Source: Polymorphospora lycopeni
Lineage (GTDB): Bacteria > Actinomycetota > Actinomycetes > Mycobacteriales > Micromonosporaceae
DNA length: 64,000 nucleotides
NCBI RefSeq assembly: GCF_042237075.1
Contig: NZ_JBCGDC010000001.1
Coordinates: 62,001 to 126,000 of the forward strand
Reading direction: 5' to 3'
Shown: positions 26,734 through 35,370 of the stretch, piece by piece
Numbering within the stretch: the stretch's first letter is position 1
Layout: each line of letters opens with the position of its first letter
Program-made: the position numbers and the translations under genes
The notes under the pieces: model-generated
Databases searched by the model: none
What the model was told of the DNA's origin: nothing
Seen by the model: the letters and a program-made list of their open reading frames with translations, nothing else

Positions 26734-27687
26734 TCAGACTTCCAACGTCGCGATAAAGCGCTCGGCGTCCAGGGCCGCGGCGCAACCGGTGCCGGCGGCG
26801 GTGATCGCCTGCCGGTAGGTGTGGTCGACCAGGTCACCGGCGGCGAACACGCCCGGCACGCTCGTGTGGGTGCTCGGCGCGGCCACCTTCACGTAACCCT
26901 CGTCGTCCATCTCGACCTGGCCGCGGAAGAGTTCGCTGCGCGGGTCGTGGCCGATGGCGACGAAGACGCCCGTGACGTCGAGCGTCTTCTGCTCGCCGGT
27001 GTGCGTGTTGAGCAGACGTACGCCGCTGACCTTGCCGTCCTCGCCGAGGATCTCCTCGACGATGCTGTTCCACTCGACCCGGATCTTCTCGTTGCCCAGC
27101 GCCCGGTCCGCCATGATCTTGCTGGCCCGGAACTCGTCGCGGCGGTGCACGATCGTCACCGACTCCGCGAACCGGGTCAGGAACGTCGCCTCCTCCATCG
27201 CCGAGTCGCCGCCGCCGACAACGACGATCTGCTGACCGCGGAAGAAGAAGCCGTCACACGTGGCACACGACGAGACGCCGTGGCCGAGGTATTCCTGCTC
27301 CCCCGGCACGCCCAGCGGGCGCCACGCGGAACCCGTCGACAGGATGACCGCCTTGGCGCGGTAGGCGGTCTCGCCGACGTACACCGTGCTCGTGGCACCG
27401 GAGCCGACCACGCCGGTGTCGACGAGTTCGACCCGGGTCACGTCGTCGGTGAGGAACTCGGCGCCGAACCGCTCGGCCTGCTTGCGCATCGAGTCCATCA
27501 GCTCCGGCCCCATGATCCCGTCGGGGAAGCCGGGGAAGTTTTCCACCTCGGTGGTGGTCATGAGCGCGCCACCGGACTGGACACCCTCGATGACGAGCGG
27601 TTTGAGATTGGCGCGGGCAGCGTAGACCGCCGCGGTGTAGCCGGCGGGCCCCGAGCCGATGATGATCAGGTTGCGGACCTCGTCCAC
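26734..27687 (-). CDS. trxB: thioredoxin-disulfide reductase
   Basis: 317 residues from GTG 27687 with AGGAG six bases upstream. FAD motif GSGPAGYTAA (residues 11-20), redox pair CATC at 141-144, NADPH motif VVGGGDSAMEEA and the C-terminal GVFAAGDLVD. It reduces thioredoxin with NADPH. The order sigM - anti-sigma - trxB - trxA - cwlM is the conserved actinobacterial block. Confidence 0.97.
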   Translation of the reverse strand: MDEVRNLIIIGSGPAGYTAAVYAARANLKPLVIEGVQSGGALMTTTEVENFPGFPDGIMGPELMDSMRKQAERFGAEFLTDDVTRVELVDTGVVGSGATSTVYVGETAYRAKAVILSTGSAWRPLGVPGEQEYLGHGVSSCATCDGFFFRGQQIVVVGGGDSAMEEATFLTRFAESVTIVHRRDEFRASKIMADRALGNEKIRVEWNSIVEEILGEDGKVSGVRLLNTHTGEQKTLDVTGVFVAIGHDPRSELFRGQVEMDDEGYVKVAAPSTHTSVPGVFAAGDLVDHTYRQAITAAGTGCAAALDAERFIATLEV

Positions 27688-27862
27688 TGCCAACTCCTGG
27701 AGATGTCTATGCGGTCGGCGCCGGTCGGCACCGGGCCGGATGATCACCGGCCGGAGCTGCCGACGGCAACCACTGACCAGAACGCAATCGTACGAACCAG
27801 GATTCCCGGGCCGTGGTGGCGGTGGGTCAGGTCACCCCGGTCGACGGTCGGTCATCGTCAGC

Positions 27863-28864
27863 TCACCCTACCGAGGTGCGGTAACGGGTGTCGGCACCGG
27901 ACCCGGCCTGGCCGCAGCCGGGGCCGGCGACCCACACCCATCGCTGCCCACCGCTGTCGGTGAAGAGCACCACCAGCGCCGGGGTCCCCTGGAAAGCCGC
28001 GTAGTCGACCAGGTCGACGGCGACCGGCCCCCGACCGTGTTCCTGGCTCACCGCGTCGACGCAGGCCGACAACGCCGCCTCGCTGCTCAGCGTCTCCAGG
28101 CCGGAGGCGCCCGTCGGCGTCCCGGTCGGCGTCGGCGCCGACCCGTCCGGCTCCAGCACGGTGTCGGGAGTCGTGCTCAGCGTGCTCTGCCGGTCGGCGG
28201 CGTCGACGATCGACCGAAGCGTCGCCGGATCGTAGTCGGTGCCGCTGGCCAGCCGCCGCGTACCCATGGCCTCGGTCGACCCGTACGGCTCGGCCGCCTC
28301 CGCGCTGGCCGTGGACCGGTCGTCACCGCCGGCTGCGGTGTCCTGGCTGGACCTGGTGTCACCGACGAGCTGGGTGACGCCGAAGGCGGCGAAGGCCACG
28401 ACACCCGCGGCGACCGTGGCCGGGGCCGCCCAGCGCCGCATGCGGCGTCGGCGGGCGGCAGCCCGGTCGCCGGATTCCGGTCGTCCACCGGGTACGGCGG
28501 TCAGCCGGCGGCCGGTCCGCTCGTCGGCGGCGCCGTCCGGCGGGGCGTCCGAGGTGGTCGACCCGGTCGTGGATCCGGTCTCCGTGGTCTGCCGGGACGA
28601 CGGAATCCGGGCCGCGTCGGCGAGGGCGGTGGTGATCCGGGTGGTCACGTCGGCCGGCATCGGTTCGCTTGCCGCACCCCAGTCCGCGAGGTCGGCCGTG
28701 ACCGCTCCGGACGCGATCAGCAAAGCATCGTGCGCGGCGGACCACCGGTCGTCGTCGGCGATCAGCCGGGCGACCGCCGCCTCCTCGGGGGTGCCGTCGA
28801 GCGCACCACCGACATAGTCGGCCAGCAGGTCGAGATCGACCTCCCTGGACTGGCCCGTGCTCAC
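27863..28864 (-). CDS. membrane-anchored anti-sigma factor-like protein
   Basis: 333 residues from GTG overlapping the sigM stop (GTGA). The cytoplasmic N-terminus (about 140 residues, DLLADYVGGALDGTPEE) ends in a basic RRRRMRRW stretch. One membrane segment (APATVAAGVVAFAAFGVTQLV, about residues 146-166) follows, then an extracytoplasmic Ser/Thr/Pro-rich domain with two cysteines. The arrangement matches the SigM anti-sigma factor position (Rv3912). No zinc HxxxCxxC motif is seen, so it is not a classical ZAS protein. Confidence 0.78.
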   Translation of the reverse strand: MSTGQSREVDLDLLADYVGGALDGTPEEAAVARLIADDDRWSAAHDALLIASGAVTADLADWGAASEPMPADVTTRITTALADAARIPSSRQTTETGSTTGSTTSDAPPDGAADERTGRRLTAVPGGRPESGDRAAARRRRMRRWAAPATVAAGVVAFAAFGVTQLVGDTRSSQDTAAGGDDRSTASAEAAEPYGSTEAMGTRRLASGTDYDPATLRSIVDAADRQSTLSTTPDTVLEPDGSAPTPTGTPTGASGLETLSSEAALSACVDAVSQEHGRGPVAVDLVDYAAFQGTPALVVLFTDSGGQRWVWVAGPGCGQAGSGADTRYRTSVG

Positions 28865-29814
28865 TTGCCCTCCTGCTTCGCGTCGGTCGCCGAACTGGCT
28901 GGCTCAGATGGGACGCGTTTACCCGTCCCGGGGTTCCCGCCAGTGACGGCCGGCACGCCCGTACGTCGTCCGCCGGTGTCCGGGCCGCCGGCGTCGGCGC
29001 CGGCCGGCGCCGGTTCGGGCTCGCCGCGCAGGTGACCGAGCATGCCCGCGAGCCGGGCGCGGCCGCGGGCGCAGCGACTCTTGATGGTGCCCTCGGCGAC
29101 GCCGAGCATCACCGCGACCTCGGCGACCGGATAACCCTGTACGTCGACCAGGATCAACGCGGCCCGCTGCTCGACCGGCAACTGGTCGAGCGCCTCCCGG
29201 ACGACCAGCACGGTGTCGTGGTCGGGCGCCGGCGCGGCCGGCTCGACCCCGCCGAGCGGCCGACCCGGGTCNNNNNNNNNNNNNNNNNNNNNNNNNNNNN
29301 NNNNNNNNNNNNNNNNNNNNNNNNNNNNNNNNNNNNNNNNNNNNNNNNNNNNNNCGGGCGCCGGCGCGGCCGGCGCGACCCCGCCGACCGTCCGACCCGG
29401 GTCGGACGGGGACGTGCCGTCCGGCAGCGGGACGGTCGGGTGGGCCTGGCGGCGGCGGATCCGGTCGAGGCAGGCGTTGACCACGATGCGGTGCAACCAG
29501 GTCGTCACGGCCGAGTCGCCACGGAAGCGGGCGGCGGCCCGGTGGGCGGAGAGCATCGCGTCCTGTACGGCGTCGGCCGCCTCCTCGCGGTCGCCGATCG
29601 TCCGCAGCGCCACCGCCCACAGCCGGTCGCGGTGGCGCTGGAAGAGTTCCCCGAACGCATCGGGGTCGCCGTCGACGTGGGATCGCAGCAACTCCGCGTC
29701 GGCGAGTTCGGACAGCCGGTGCCGGCCGGTCGTGGCGGCGGCTGCGGGACCGGGGGTCGGCGGCTCGGACCGCGGGCGCGGGGCGCCGTCACTGCGTCGA
29801 GCTGAACCAGCCAC
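28861..29814 (-). CDS. sigM: ECF RNA polymerase sigma factor SigM (contains assembly gap)
   Basis: Sigma-2 region with DPDAFGELFQRHRDRLWAVA and TTWLHRIVVNACLDRIRRR; sigma-4 with LDQLPVEQRAALILVDVQGYPVAEVA and the helix-turn-helix GVAEGTIKSRCARGRARL. Between them the linker carries an imperfect repeat (DPGR..GGV.PAAPAP) split by 83 undetermined bases. An unusual Gly/Ala/Pro-rich C-terminal tail of about 55 residues follows sigma-4. It precedes and overlaps its anti-sigma gene. Synteny with Rv3911 supports the SigM label; frame across the gap depends on the gap size being right. Confidence 0.88.
   Translation of the reverse strand: MAGSARRSDGAPRPRSEPPTPGPAAAATTGRHRLSELADAELLRSHVDGDPDAFGELFQRHRDRLWAVALRTIGDREEAADAVQDAMLSAHRAAARFRGDSAVTTWLHRIVVNACLDRIRRRQAHPTVPLPDGTSPSDPGRTVGGVAPAAPAPXXXXXXXXXXXXXXXXXXXXXXXXXXXXDPGRPLGGVEPAAPAPDHDTVLVVREALDQLPVEQRAALILVDVQGYPVAEVAVMLGVAEGTIKSRCARGRARLAGMLGHLRGEPEPAPAGADAGGPDTGGRRTGVPAVTGGNPGTGKRVPSEPASSATDAKQEGK
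29223..29403. repeat. repeated SigM linker DNA flanking an 83-base gap
   Basis: Two imperfect 49-bp copies (29223-29271 and 29355-29403) differ at several bases and bracket N bases 29272-29354. The copies are 132 bp apart, a multiple of three. Confidence 0.8.
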
Positions 29815-29861
29815 GGCAGAACCTTAGCCGAGTACGTCGGTGCGCCGGTCGACCGTGGCGG

Positions 29862-31436
29862 TCACCGTGCCTCGACCGTAATCTCCTGTACGCCGATCTT
29901 GAACTTGCCGTTGCCGGACGACGGCAGGTCGGTGATCCAGACCAGCAGGAACTGATGCTGCTGGTCCGGCTGGAACCCGCTGAACGTCATCGTGGTCCCG
30001 TCGTGCTTGGCGAAGGGCTCACCGATGCGGGTGCTGTAGGTCTCGATGACCTGGTTGTCGCCGGCCGTGCTGGAGCCGGGATCGCCGGGACCGGCGAGCA
30101 GTTCGGCGCTCGCCCCGGGGTTCGACAGCACGACCTGCACGGAGGTGACCTCGCGGGCTTGCCGCAGGTCGATGAGGATTCCCATCCCCCGCTTGAGGCC
30201 GCCGAAGTCGCCGCGACCCTCGTAGCTCTCGGTGTCCCAACCGGTGTTCGGGTCGCCGTCGACGACCGCCGCGACGCCGCCGAGCTCGGTGCGGGTGCCG
30301 TCCGGGTCGACCACCCGGACCTGGCCGGCCTCAAGGGTGACCTTCTCGGGATTCTTGGTGGTGGGGGTGCCCTCACCACCACCGTCTTCGCCGGTGCCGG
30401 GGGTGGCGATCGTCGCCGGGGTGTCGGTTCCGGGGGCGGGCGAATCGCCGTTGTCGGCCAGCGCGCTGATGCCGAAGAAAAGGCCCGCGGCGGCGATTGC
30501 CAGCAGGCCGGCGATCCCGGCGGTGATCTTGCGGCGGGTGGCCCGGGGCTGGTCGCCCACGCCGTCGGGGGCGGAGGTGAAGCGCAGCGGCCCGGCGACG
30601 TCGAGGTATTCCTCTTCGACGGCGGCGTCGAGCCGACCCAGTTCGGCGGCGAGCACGTCGGACGACGGCAGGGCGAGATTGCCGTCGAGCAGGTCCATGG
30701 CCAGGTCGTCGAGGTAGGCCGGAACACCGGCGCGGACCTGACGGGGGGCGGCGATCGCACCGCTCGCGTCCCGCAGGGCGTCGGGCAACGGGGGCCGGCC
30801 GGTCGGCTGCGAGCCGTTGGCCAGCGGTGCCTCGGCGTGCGGCCAGTGGCCGGTGAGTGCGAAGTAGAGGACGCCGCCGATGGCGCGTACGTCGGTTTCC
30901 TGGCTGTCGGCGACGTCGGCACGCGCGTCGGCGAGCACGATCCGGCCGTCGTCGCCGGCCAGGACGGTGCCGGGGTGCACGTTGCCGTGCACCATGCCGG
31001 TGGCGTGCACGGCGGCGACCGCGCCCGCGATGGCGTGCGCGATGCTGGTGGCGCGAGCCGGGTCGAGCGGCCCGTCGGCGACCATCTCCCGCAGCGAGTC
31101 GCCGTCGACCCACTCGCGTACGACGTAGGCGCGTCCCCCCTCGTCGATCGCGTCGTAGACGCCGACCAGGTTGGGGTGGATCACCCGGCTGGCCGCGACC
31201 GCGGCCTGGAGCATCTCCATCGCCGGATCGCCGCCCGGGTAGCGCAGCACGACGGCCACCGGTCGGCGGAGGATCACGTCGACCCCGCGCCACACCTGGC
31301 GACCGGCCGCGTCGTTGTTGATGTGCTCCGCCAGCTCGTACCGCTCGGCCAGGATTTCACCGAGGCTGGGAGCACCGGGGGTCGTCATGGCCGGCGCGAC
31401 TTCGTCCGCCTCCTGGCCCTCGCCGACCTGGGTCAC
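29862..31436 (-). CDS. membrane pseudokinase, MurJ partner type
   Basis: 524 residues from GTG 31436 with GGAGG five bases upstream. Kinase-like N-terminal domain (about 25-250) lacking the key residues: the beta-3 lysine region reads VAVVLR, HRD is replaced by HGN (residues 150-152) and DFG by DAR (170-172). One membrane segment lies at about 304-326. A Thr/Pro linker leads to an extracytoplasmic discoidin-like domain (AAVVDGDPNTGWDTESYEG; LIDLRQAREVTSVQVVLSN). In M. tuberculosis these parts are fused to MviN (Rv3910); here they form a separate gene after murJ. Confidence 0.85.
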   Translation of the reverse strand: MTQVGEGQEADEVAPAMTTPGAPSLGEILAERYELAEHINNDAAGRQVWRGVDVILRRPVAVVLRYPGGDPAMEMLQAAVAASRVIHPNLVGVYDAIDEGGRAYVVREWVDGDSLREMVADGPLDPARATSIAHAIAGAVAAVHATGMVHGNVHPGTVLAGDDGRIVLADARADVADSQETDVRAIGGVLYFALTGHWPHAEAPLANGSQPTGRPPLPDALRDASGAIAAPRQVRAGVPAYLDDLAMDLLDGNLALPSSDVLAAELGRLDAAVEEEYLDVAGPLRFTSAPDGVGDQPRATRRKITAGIAGLLAIAAAGLFFGISALADNGDSPAPGTDTPATIATPGTGEDGGGEGTPTTKNPEKVTLEAGQVRVVDPDGTRTELGGVAAVVDGDPNTGWDTESYEGRGDFGGLKRGMGILIDLRQAREVTSVQVVLSNPGASAELLAGPGDPGSSTAGDNQVIETYSTRIGEPFAKHDGTTMTFSGFQPDQQHQFLLVWITDLPSSGNGKFKIGVQEITVEAR

Positions 31437-31799
31437 CCGATCCTCCCTCGGTGCTGATGTCAATTGATCAACGTGCGACTGGGCTCTGTGGGCTCCGCCG
31501 AGCGCGGAACCGGCCGGGGTGTGTCACCCCTAGCGTAGGCGGTACCCGCATCCGCCGAGAGTGACCTTACCTGTGTTCCGCTTGTCCCTGGCATGTCATC
31601 TCGCGGCGGTCACCGCCCCCGAGCGTATGCCCTGGTCGGACAAGGCATGGTTTGTAGCGTCCCGTCATCTTTCAGATGGAATGCTACAGGGAAATGAATA
31701 GTGTGTTTTGTCGGCCTTGGTCGAGGCGTCCGTCCGCCGGCTTCCCCGATCCCCGTCCGATACACCCCACCCGCCGGATTTCGTGTTAGCCGTGGTTTC
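31437..31799. other. murJ-pseudokinase intergenic region
   Basis: 363 bp gap between two minus-strand genes. It includes a relatively AT-rich stretch (31645-31715) with nested short inverted repeats (TGTAGC/GCTACA and CATCT/AGATG). A separate promoter for the pseudokinase is possible but no convincing -35/-10 pair is seen. Confidence 0.35.
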
Positions 31800-33560
31800 T
31801 CAGCGGCCCAGCTTCCGGCGCACCATACCGACCACCTCGGTGATCTCGCGGATGCGCAGCGCCATCGCGAGTCCGAAGTAGGTCACCCCGATCGCCGTGC
31901 CACCCAGGACGATCTGGAGGATCGCGGCCAGCCGGTCCGGCCGGTCGTCACCCGGCAGAAGCTTGATCACCACGATCCCGGCCAGGGCCGAGCCGAGTGC
32001 CGCGACCAGCACTTTCGCCCACGTCGCGGCGATGGTCCCGAGACCGATGCGGCCCACCCGTCCGCGCAACAGCCAGGCCGAGATCACCGCCGCCGCGATG
32101 TAGGACACCGCGTTGCCGACCATCAGACCGGACGCCGTGAACGACGCCGAGAAGGCCAGGAACAGGCCGACCTGTACGGCGATCCGCAGCGCGACCACCG
32201 GAATGTTGACCAGGGCCGGGGTCTTCGTGTCGGGCAACGCGTAGAAGCCGAAGGTGAAGAGCTGGCTGATCGCGAACGGGATCAGCGCCAGGCCGGCGAC
32301 GAGCAGCACCGGCGCGGTCGCGGCGGCGGCGTTCTCGTCGAACGCGCCGTAGCGGAAGAGGGTGAACGAGATCGGGGTCGCCAGCACCGCGTAGCAGACC
32401 GCGACCGGGGCGAGGATCGCGGTCGTGGTCCGGGTGCCCCGGGACAGGTCGGCGGCGAGGTCGGGGTACCGCTCGTCGGCCGCGGCGGCGCTCATCCGGG
32501 GCATCAGGGCGGTGATGATCGACACGGCGATGATGCCGTGCGCCATCATCAGCAACAGGAACACGTTGTTGTAGATCAGCGCGCCGGCCTCGCCCTGGTC
32601 GCCGGCCCGGTTGACCAGGTTGAACACGACCACCAGACCGATCTGGCTGACCGCGACGTAACAGAACGTCCAGGCACCGAGCCGGGCCAGTTCGCGCAGG
32701 CCGAGCCCGCCGAAGTCGAACCGCCACCGCCATCTGAAGCCGACCTTGCGCAGCGCCGGCAGCAGGCCGGCCGCCTGGATCGCGACCCCGAGCAGGGTGC
32801 CACCGCCGAGCAGGAGGATCCGGCCGGGGCTCATCTCGCCCGCGCCCACCTCGGTCGCGCCGTAGACCACCACGTAGACGCCGACGGTCGCGATCACGAC
32901 CAGGTTGTTGAGGATGGGTGCCCACATCGGGGCGGCGAAGTGGCCCCTGGTGTTCAGCACCGCGCTGAGCATCGCCGACAGCCCGGAGAAGAAGATCATC
33001 GGCAGCATCAGCCAGGACAGCCGGGTGACCAGCCACCGGAACTCCGGGGTCGTGCCGTCGCTGGCGTAGAGCATGGCCAGCGGCTGGGCGAGGGCCAGGG
33101 CCAGGACCGTCGCCGCGCCGAGCGCCAGCACCGCGAGGCTGAGCAGCCGCTGGGTGTAGGCCTGGCCGGAGTCCTGGTCGCCCTTGCGGCGGCGGACCAG
33201 GACCGGCACGAGGACGCTGGTCAGGATGCCGCCGAGCAGGAACTCGTAGACCATGCCGGGCAGGATCTGCGCGGTGGTGTAGGCGTTGCCGACCGCGCCG
33301 GCGCCGAGCGCGACCGCCAACAGCAGCGTGCGCAGGAAGCCCGTACCCCGGCTGACCAGGCTGCCGGCGGCCATGACGGCGCTGTTGCCGGCCGCGCCGC
33401 CGCCGGCCGGCTCGGGCGGTGGCTCGGTCGCCTCCACCACCGGCTGGGCCTGGGTCGCCGGGCGCCACGGTTCCGCGGCCGAGATCGGGGTCGCGCCGTC
33501 GGCCGGCGGACGCCCGCCGTCGGGCGCGGCACTCGCGCTTCGGTACAGGCCGCCGGCCAT
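31800..33560 (-). CDS. murJ: lipid II flippase MurJ (MviN)
   Basis: 586 residues from ATG with GGGAGG upstream. A Pro/Ala-rich cytoplasmic N-terminus of about 55 residues is followed by about 14 hydrophobic segments of the MATE-like MOP fold, beginning NSAVMAAGSLVSRGTGFLRTLLL. Other family stretches are MVYEFLLGGILTSVLVPVLV and VSIITALMPRMS. It exports lipid II for peptidoglycan synthesis. It lies divergent to cca, the usual arrangement in this order. Confidence 0.95.
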   Translation of the reverse strand: MAGGLYRSASAAPDGGRPPADGATPISAAEPWRPATQAQPVVEATEPPPEPAGGGAAGNSAVMAAGSLVSRGTGFLRTLLLAVALGAGAVGNAYTTAQILPGMVYEFLLGGILTSVLVPVLVRRRKGDQDSGQAYTQRLLSLAVLALGAATVLALALAQPLAMLYASDGTTPEFRWLVTRLSWLMLPMIFFSGLSAMLSAVLNTRGHFAAPMWAPILNNLVVIATVGVYVVVYGATEVGAGEMSPGRILLLGGGTLLGVAIQAAGLLPALRKVGFRWRWRFDFGGLGLRELARLGAWTFCYVAVSQIGLVVVFNLVNRAGDQGEAGALIYNNVFLLLMMAHGIIAVSIITALMPRMSAAAADERYPDLAADLSRGTRTTTAILAPVAVCYAVLATPISFTLFRYGAFDENAAAATAPVLLVAGLALIPFAISQLFTFGFYALPDTKTPALVNIPVVALRIAVQVGLFLAFSASFTASGLMVGNAVSYIAAAVISAWLLRGRVGRIGLGTIAATWAKVLVAALGSALAGIVVIKLLPGDDRPDRLAAILQIVLGGTAIGVTYFGLAMALRIREITEVVGMVRRKLGR

Positions 33561-33700
33561 GTGTCAGCCTCCCAGGGGATCGGCGGGTGAACGCCCCGCC
33601 GGCACAGGTCCGACCTTAGTCAATGGGAGCCTGCCGGAACCGGCACCTCCGGCCGCCCGGGAACCGTCGGGTCACCGGAGCCCGCTACGCTGGCGATCCC

Positions 33701-35191
33701 ATGCCCGACACATCCTCACCCGGCGCGAACTCATCCGGCGCGAACGGTTCGCCGAGCGCCGCCGAGCGCCGCGAGCTGACCGCCGCTCAGCGCAACGCCG
33801 TCACCGAACTGCTGCGGGTCTCCCCCGTCGCCGACGAGTTGGGCCGCCGGTTCGCCAGAGCCGGCCACGAACTGCACCTGGTCGGTGGTTCGGTACGCGA
33901 CGCGCTGCTCGGCCGGCTCGGCGACGACCTCGACTTCTGCACCGACGCGCACCCCGAGGAAACGCTTCGCCTGATCAAGGGATGGGCGGAGGCGACCTGG
34001 GAGACCGGACGGGAGTTCGGCACCATCGGGGCCGCCCGGGGCGGGCTGCGGCTGGAGATCACCACGTTCCGGGCCGAGGCGTACGACGGCGTGACCCGCA
34101 ACCCGGTGGTCCGCTACGGCAAGAGCCTGCTCGACGACCTGCGCCGGCGGGACTTCACCATCAACGCGATGGCGGTCAGCCTCCCCGACCACCGGTTCAC
34201 CGACCCGCACCGCGGCCTCGACGACCTCGCCACGCGGGTGATCCGGACGCCCGGCACTCCCCAGGAGTCGTTCGGCGACGACCCGCTGCGGATGCTGCGT
34301 GCCGCCCGGTTCGCCGCCCAACTGCGGTTCGCCGTCGAACCCGGCGTACGGGCGGCGATGGCGGCCCTCGCCACCGACCTCGACCGGATCACCGCCGAGC
34401 GGATCCGGGACGAGTTCGTGAAGCTGATGTCCGGAGCCGACCCGATCACCGGTCTGCGCCTGCTGGTCGACACCGGGCTCGCCGACCGGTTCCTGCCTGA
34501 ACTGTCCGGGCTCAAGCTCGAGATCGACGAGCACGCCCAGCACAAGGACGTCTACGAGCACACCCTGACCGTGGTGAGCAACGCGATCGCGCTGGAGGGC
34601 GGTGAGCCGGACTTCGTGCTGCGGATGGCCGCCCTGATGCACGACGTCGGCAAGCCGGCCACCAAGGCGGTCGGTTCCGACGGCCGGGTCAGCTTCCACC
34701 ACCACGAAGTGGTCGGGGCCCGGATGACCAAGCAGCGGATGAAGGCGCTCCGCTTCCCCAAGGACGTCACCTCCGCCGTCGTCGACCTGGTCGGGCTGCA
34801 CCTGCGCTTCTACGGCTACGGCCGTGGCGAGTGGACCGACTCTGCCGTACGCCGCTACGTCACCGACGCCGGCGACCTCCTTCCCCGCCTGCACAAGCTG
34901 ACGAGGTCGGACTGCACCACCCGCAACCGGCGCAAGGCGGCGGCCCTCGCCGCCGACTACGACGCGCTCGAGACGCGGATCGCCCGGATCCAGGCCGAGG
35001 AGGACCTGGCCCGGGTCCGGCCCGACCTCGACGGAAACGCCATCATGGAACTGCTCGGCGTGCCCGCCGGCCCGATCGTCGGCCGCGCCTGGCGCCACCT
35101 CAAAGAGGTACGGCTGGAGCGCGGACCACTCGACCGCGACGAGGCCGAGGCCGAACTGCTGCGCTGGGCGCGCGCCGAGGGAATCGGCTAG
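33701..35191 (+). CDS. cca: CCA tRNA nucleotidyltransferase
   Basis: 496 residues from ATG 33701. Nucleotidyltransferase motif LVGGSVRDALLGRLGDDLDFCTDA, the RRDFTINAMA motif, the FGDDPLRMLRAARFAAQL motif and a C-terminal HD domain (AALMHDVGKPATK; HHHEVVGARM). It adds or repairs the tRNA 3' CCA end. A TACGCT hexamer about 10 bases before the ATG with no ribosome binding site suggests leaderless translation. Confidence 0.95.
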   Translation: MPDTSSPGANSSGANGSPSAAERRELTAAQRNAVTELLRVSPVADELGRRFARAGHELHLVGGSVRDALLGRLGDDLDFCTDAHPEETLRLIKGWAEATWETGREFGTIGAARGGLRLEITTFRAEAYDGVTRNPVVRYGKSLLDDLRRRDFTINAMAVSLPDHRFTDPHRGLDDLATRVIRTPGTPQESFGDDPLRMLRAARFAAQLRFAVEPGVRAAMAALATDLDRITAERIRDEFVKLMSGADPITGLRLLVDTGLADRFLPELSGLKLEIDEHAQHKDVYEHTLTVVSNAIALEGGEPDFVLRMAALMHDVGKPATKAVGSDGRVSFHHHEVVGARMTKQRMKALRFPKDVTSAVVDLVGLHLRFYGYGRGEWTDSAVRRYVTDAGDLLPRLHKLTRSDCTTRNRRKAAALAADYDALETRIARIQAEEDLARVRPDLDGNAIMELLGVPAGPIVGRAWRHLKEVRLERGPLDRDEAEAELLRWARAEGIG

Positions 35192-35370
35192 CCCCCGCCC
35201 CCGATCTTGGTCGGGTAGTCGACAGCGCCCGCCGGCGCGGTCTGCCCCGAGTCGCCCGAATCGGCAGTTACGGGCATGGCGTGGCTCGGATACCGTCGCA
35301 GAACGGCAGCGGTGCACCTGGCGCACACGGGCCACAGTGGGCATCTGACGACGTACTCCGGGAGGCGACC

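Noticed and set aside
29955..31457. Long plus-strand open frame opposite the pseudokinase
   Set aside because: Shadow frame with implausible composition; the minus-strand gene has domains and a ribosome binding site.
31645..31715. Small RNA or riboswitch upstream of the pseudokinase
   Set aside because: Only short nested inverted repeats; no known motif or promoter-terminator pair.
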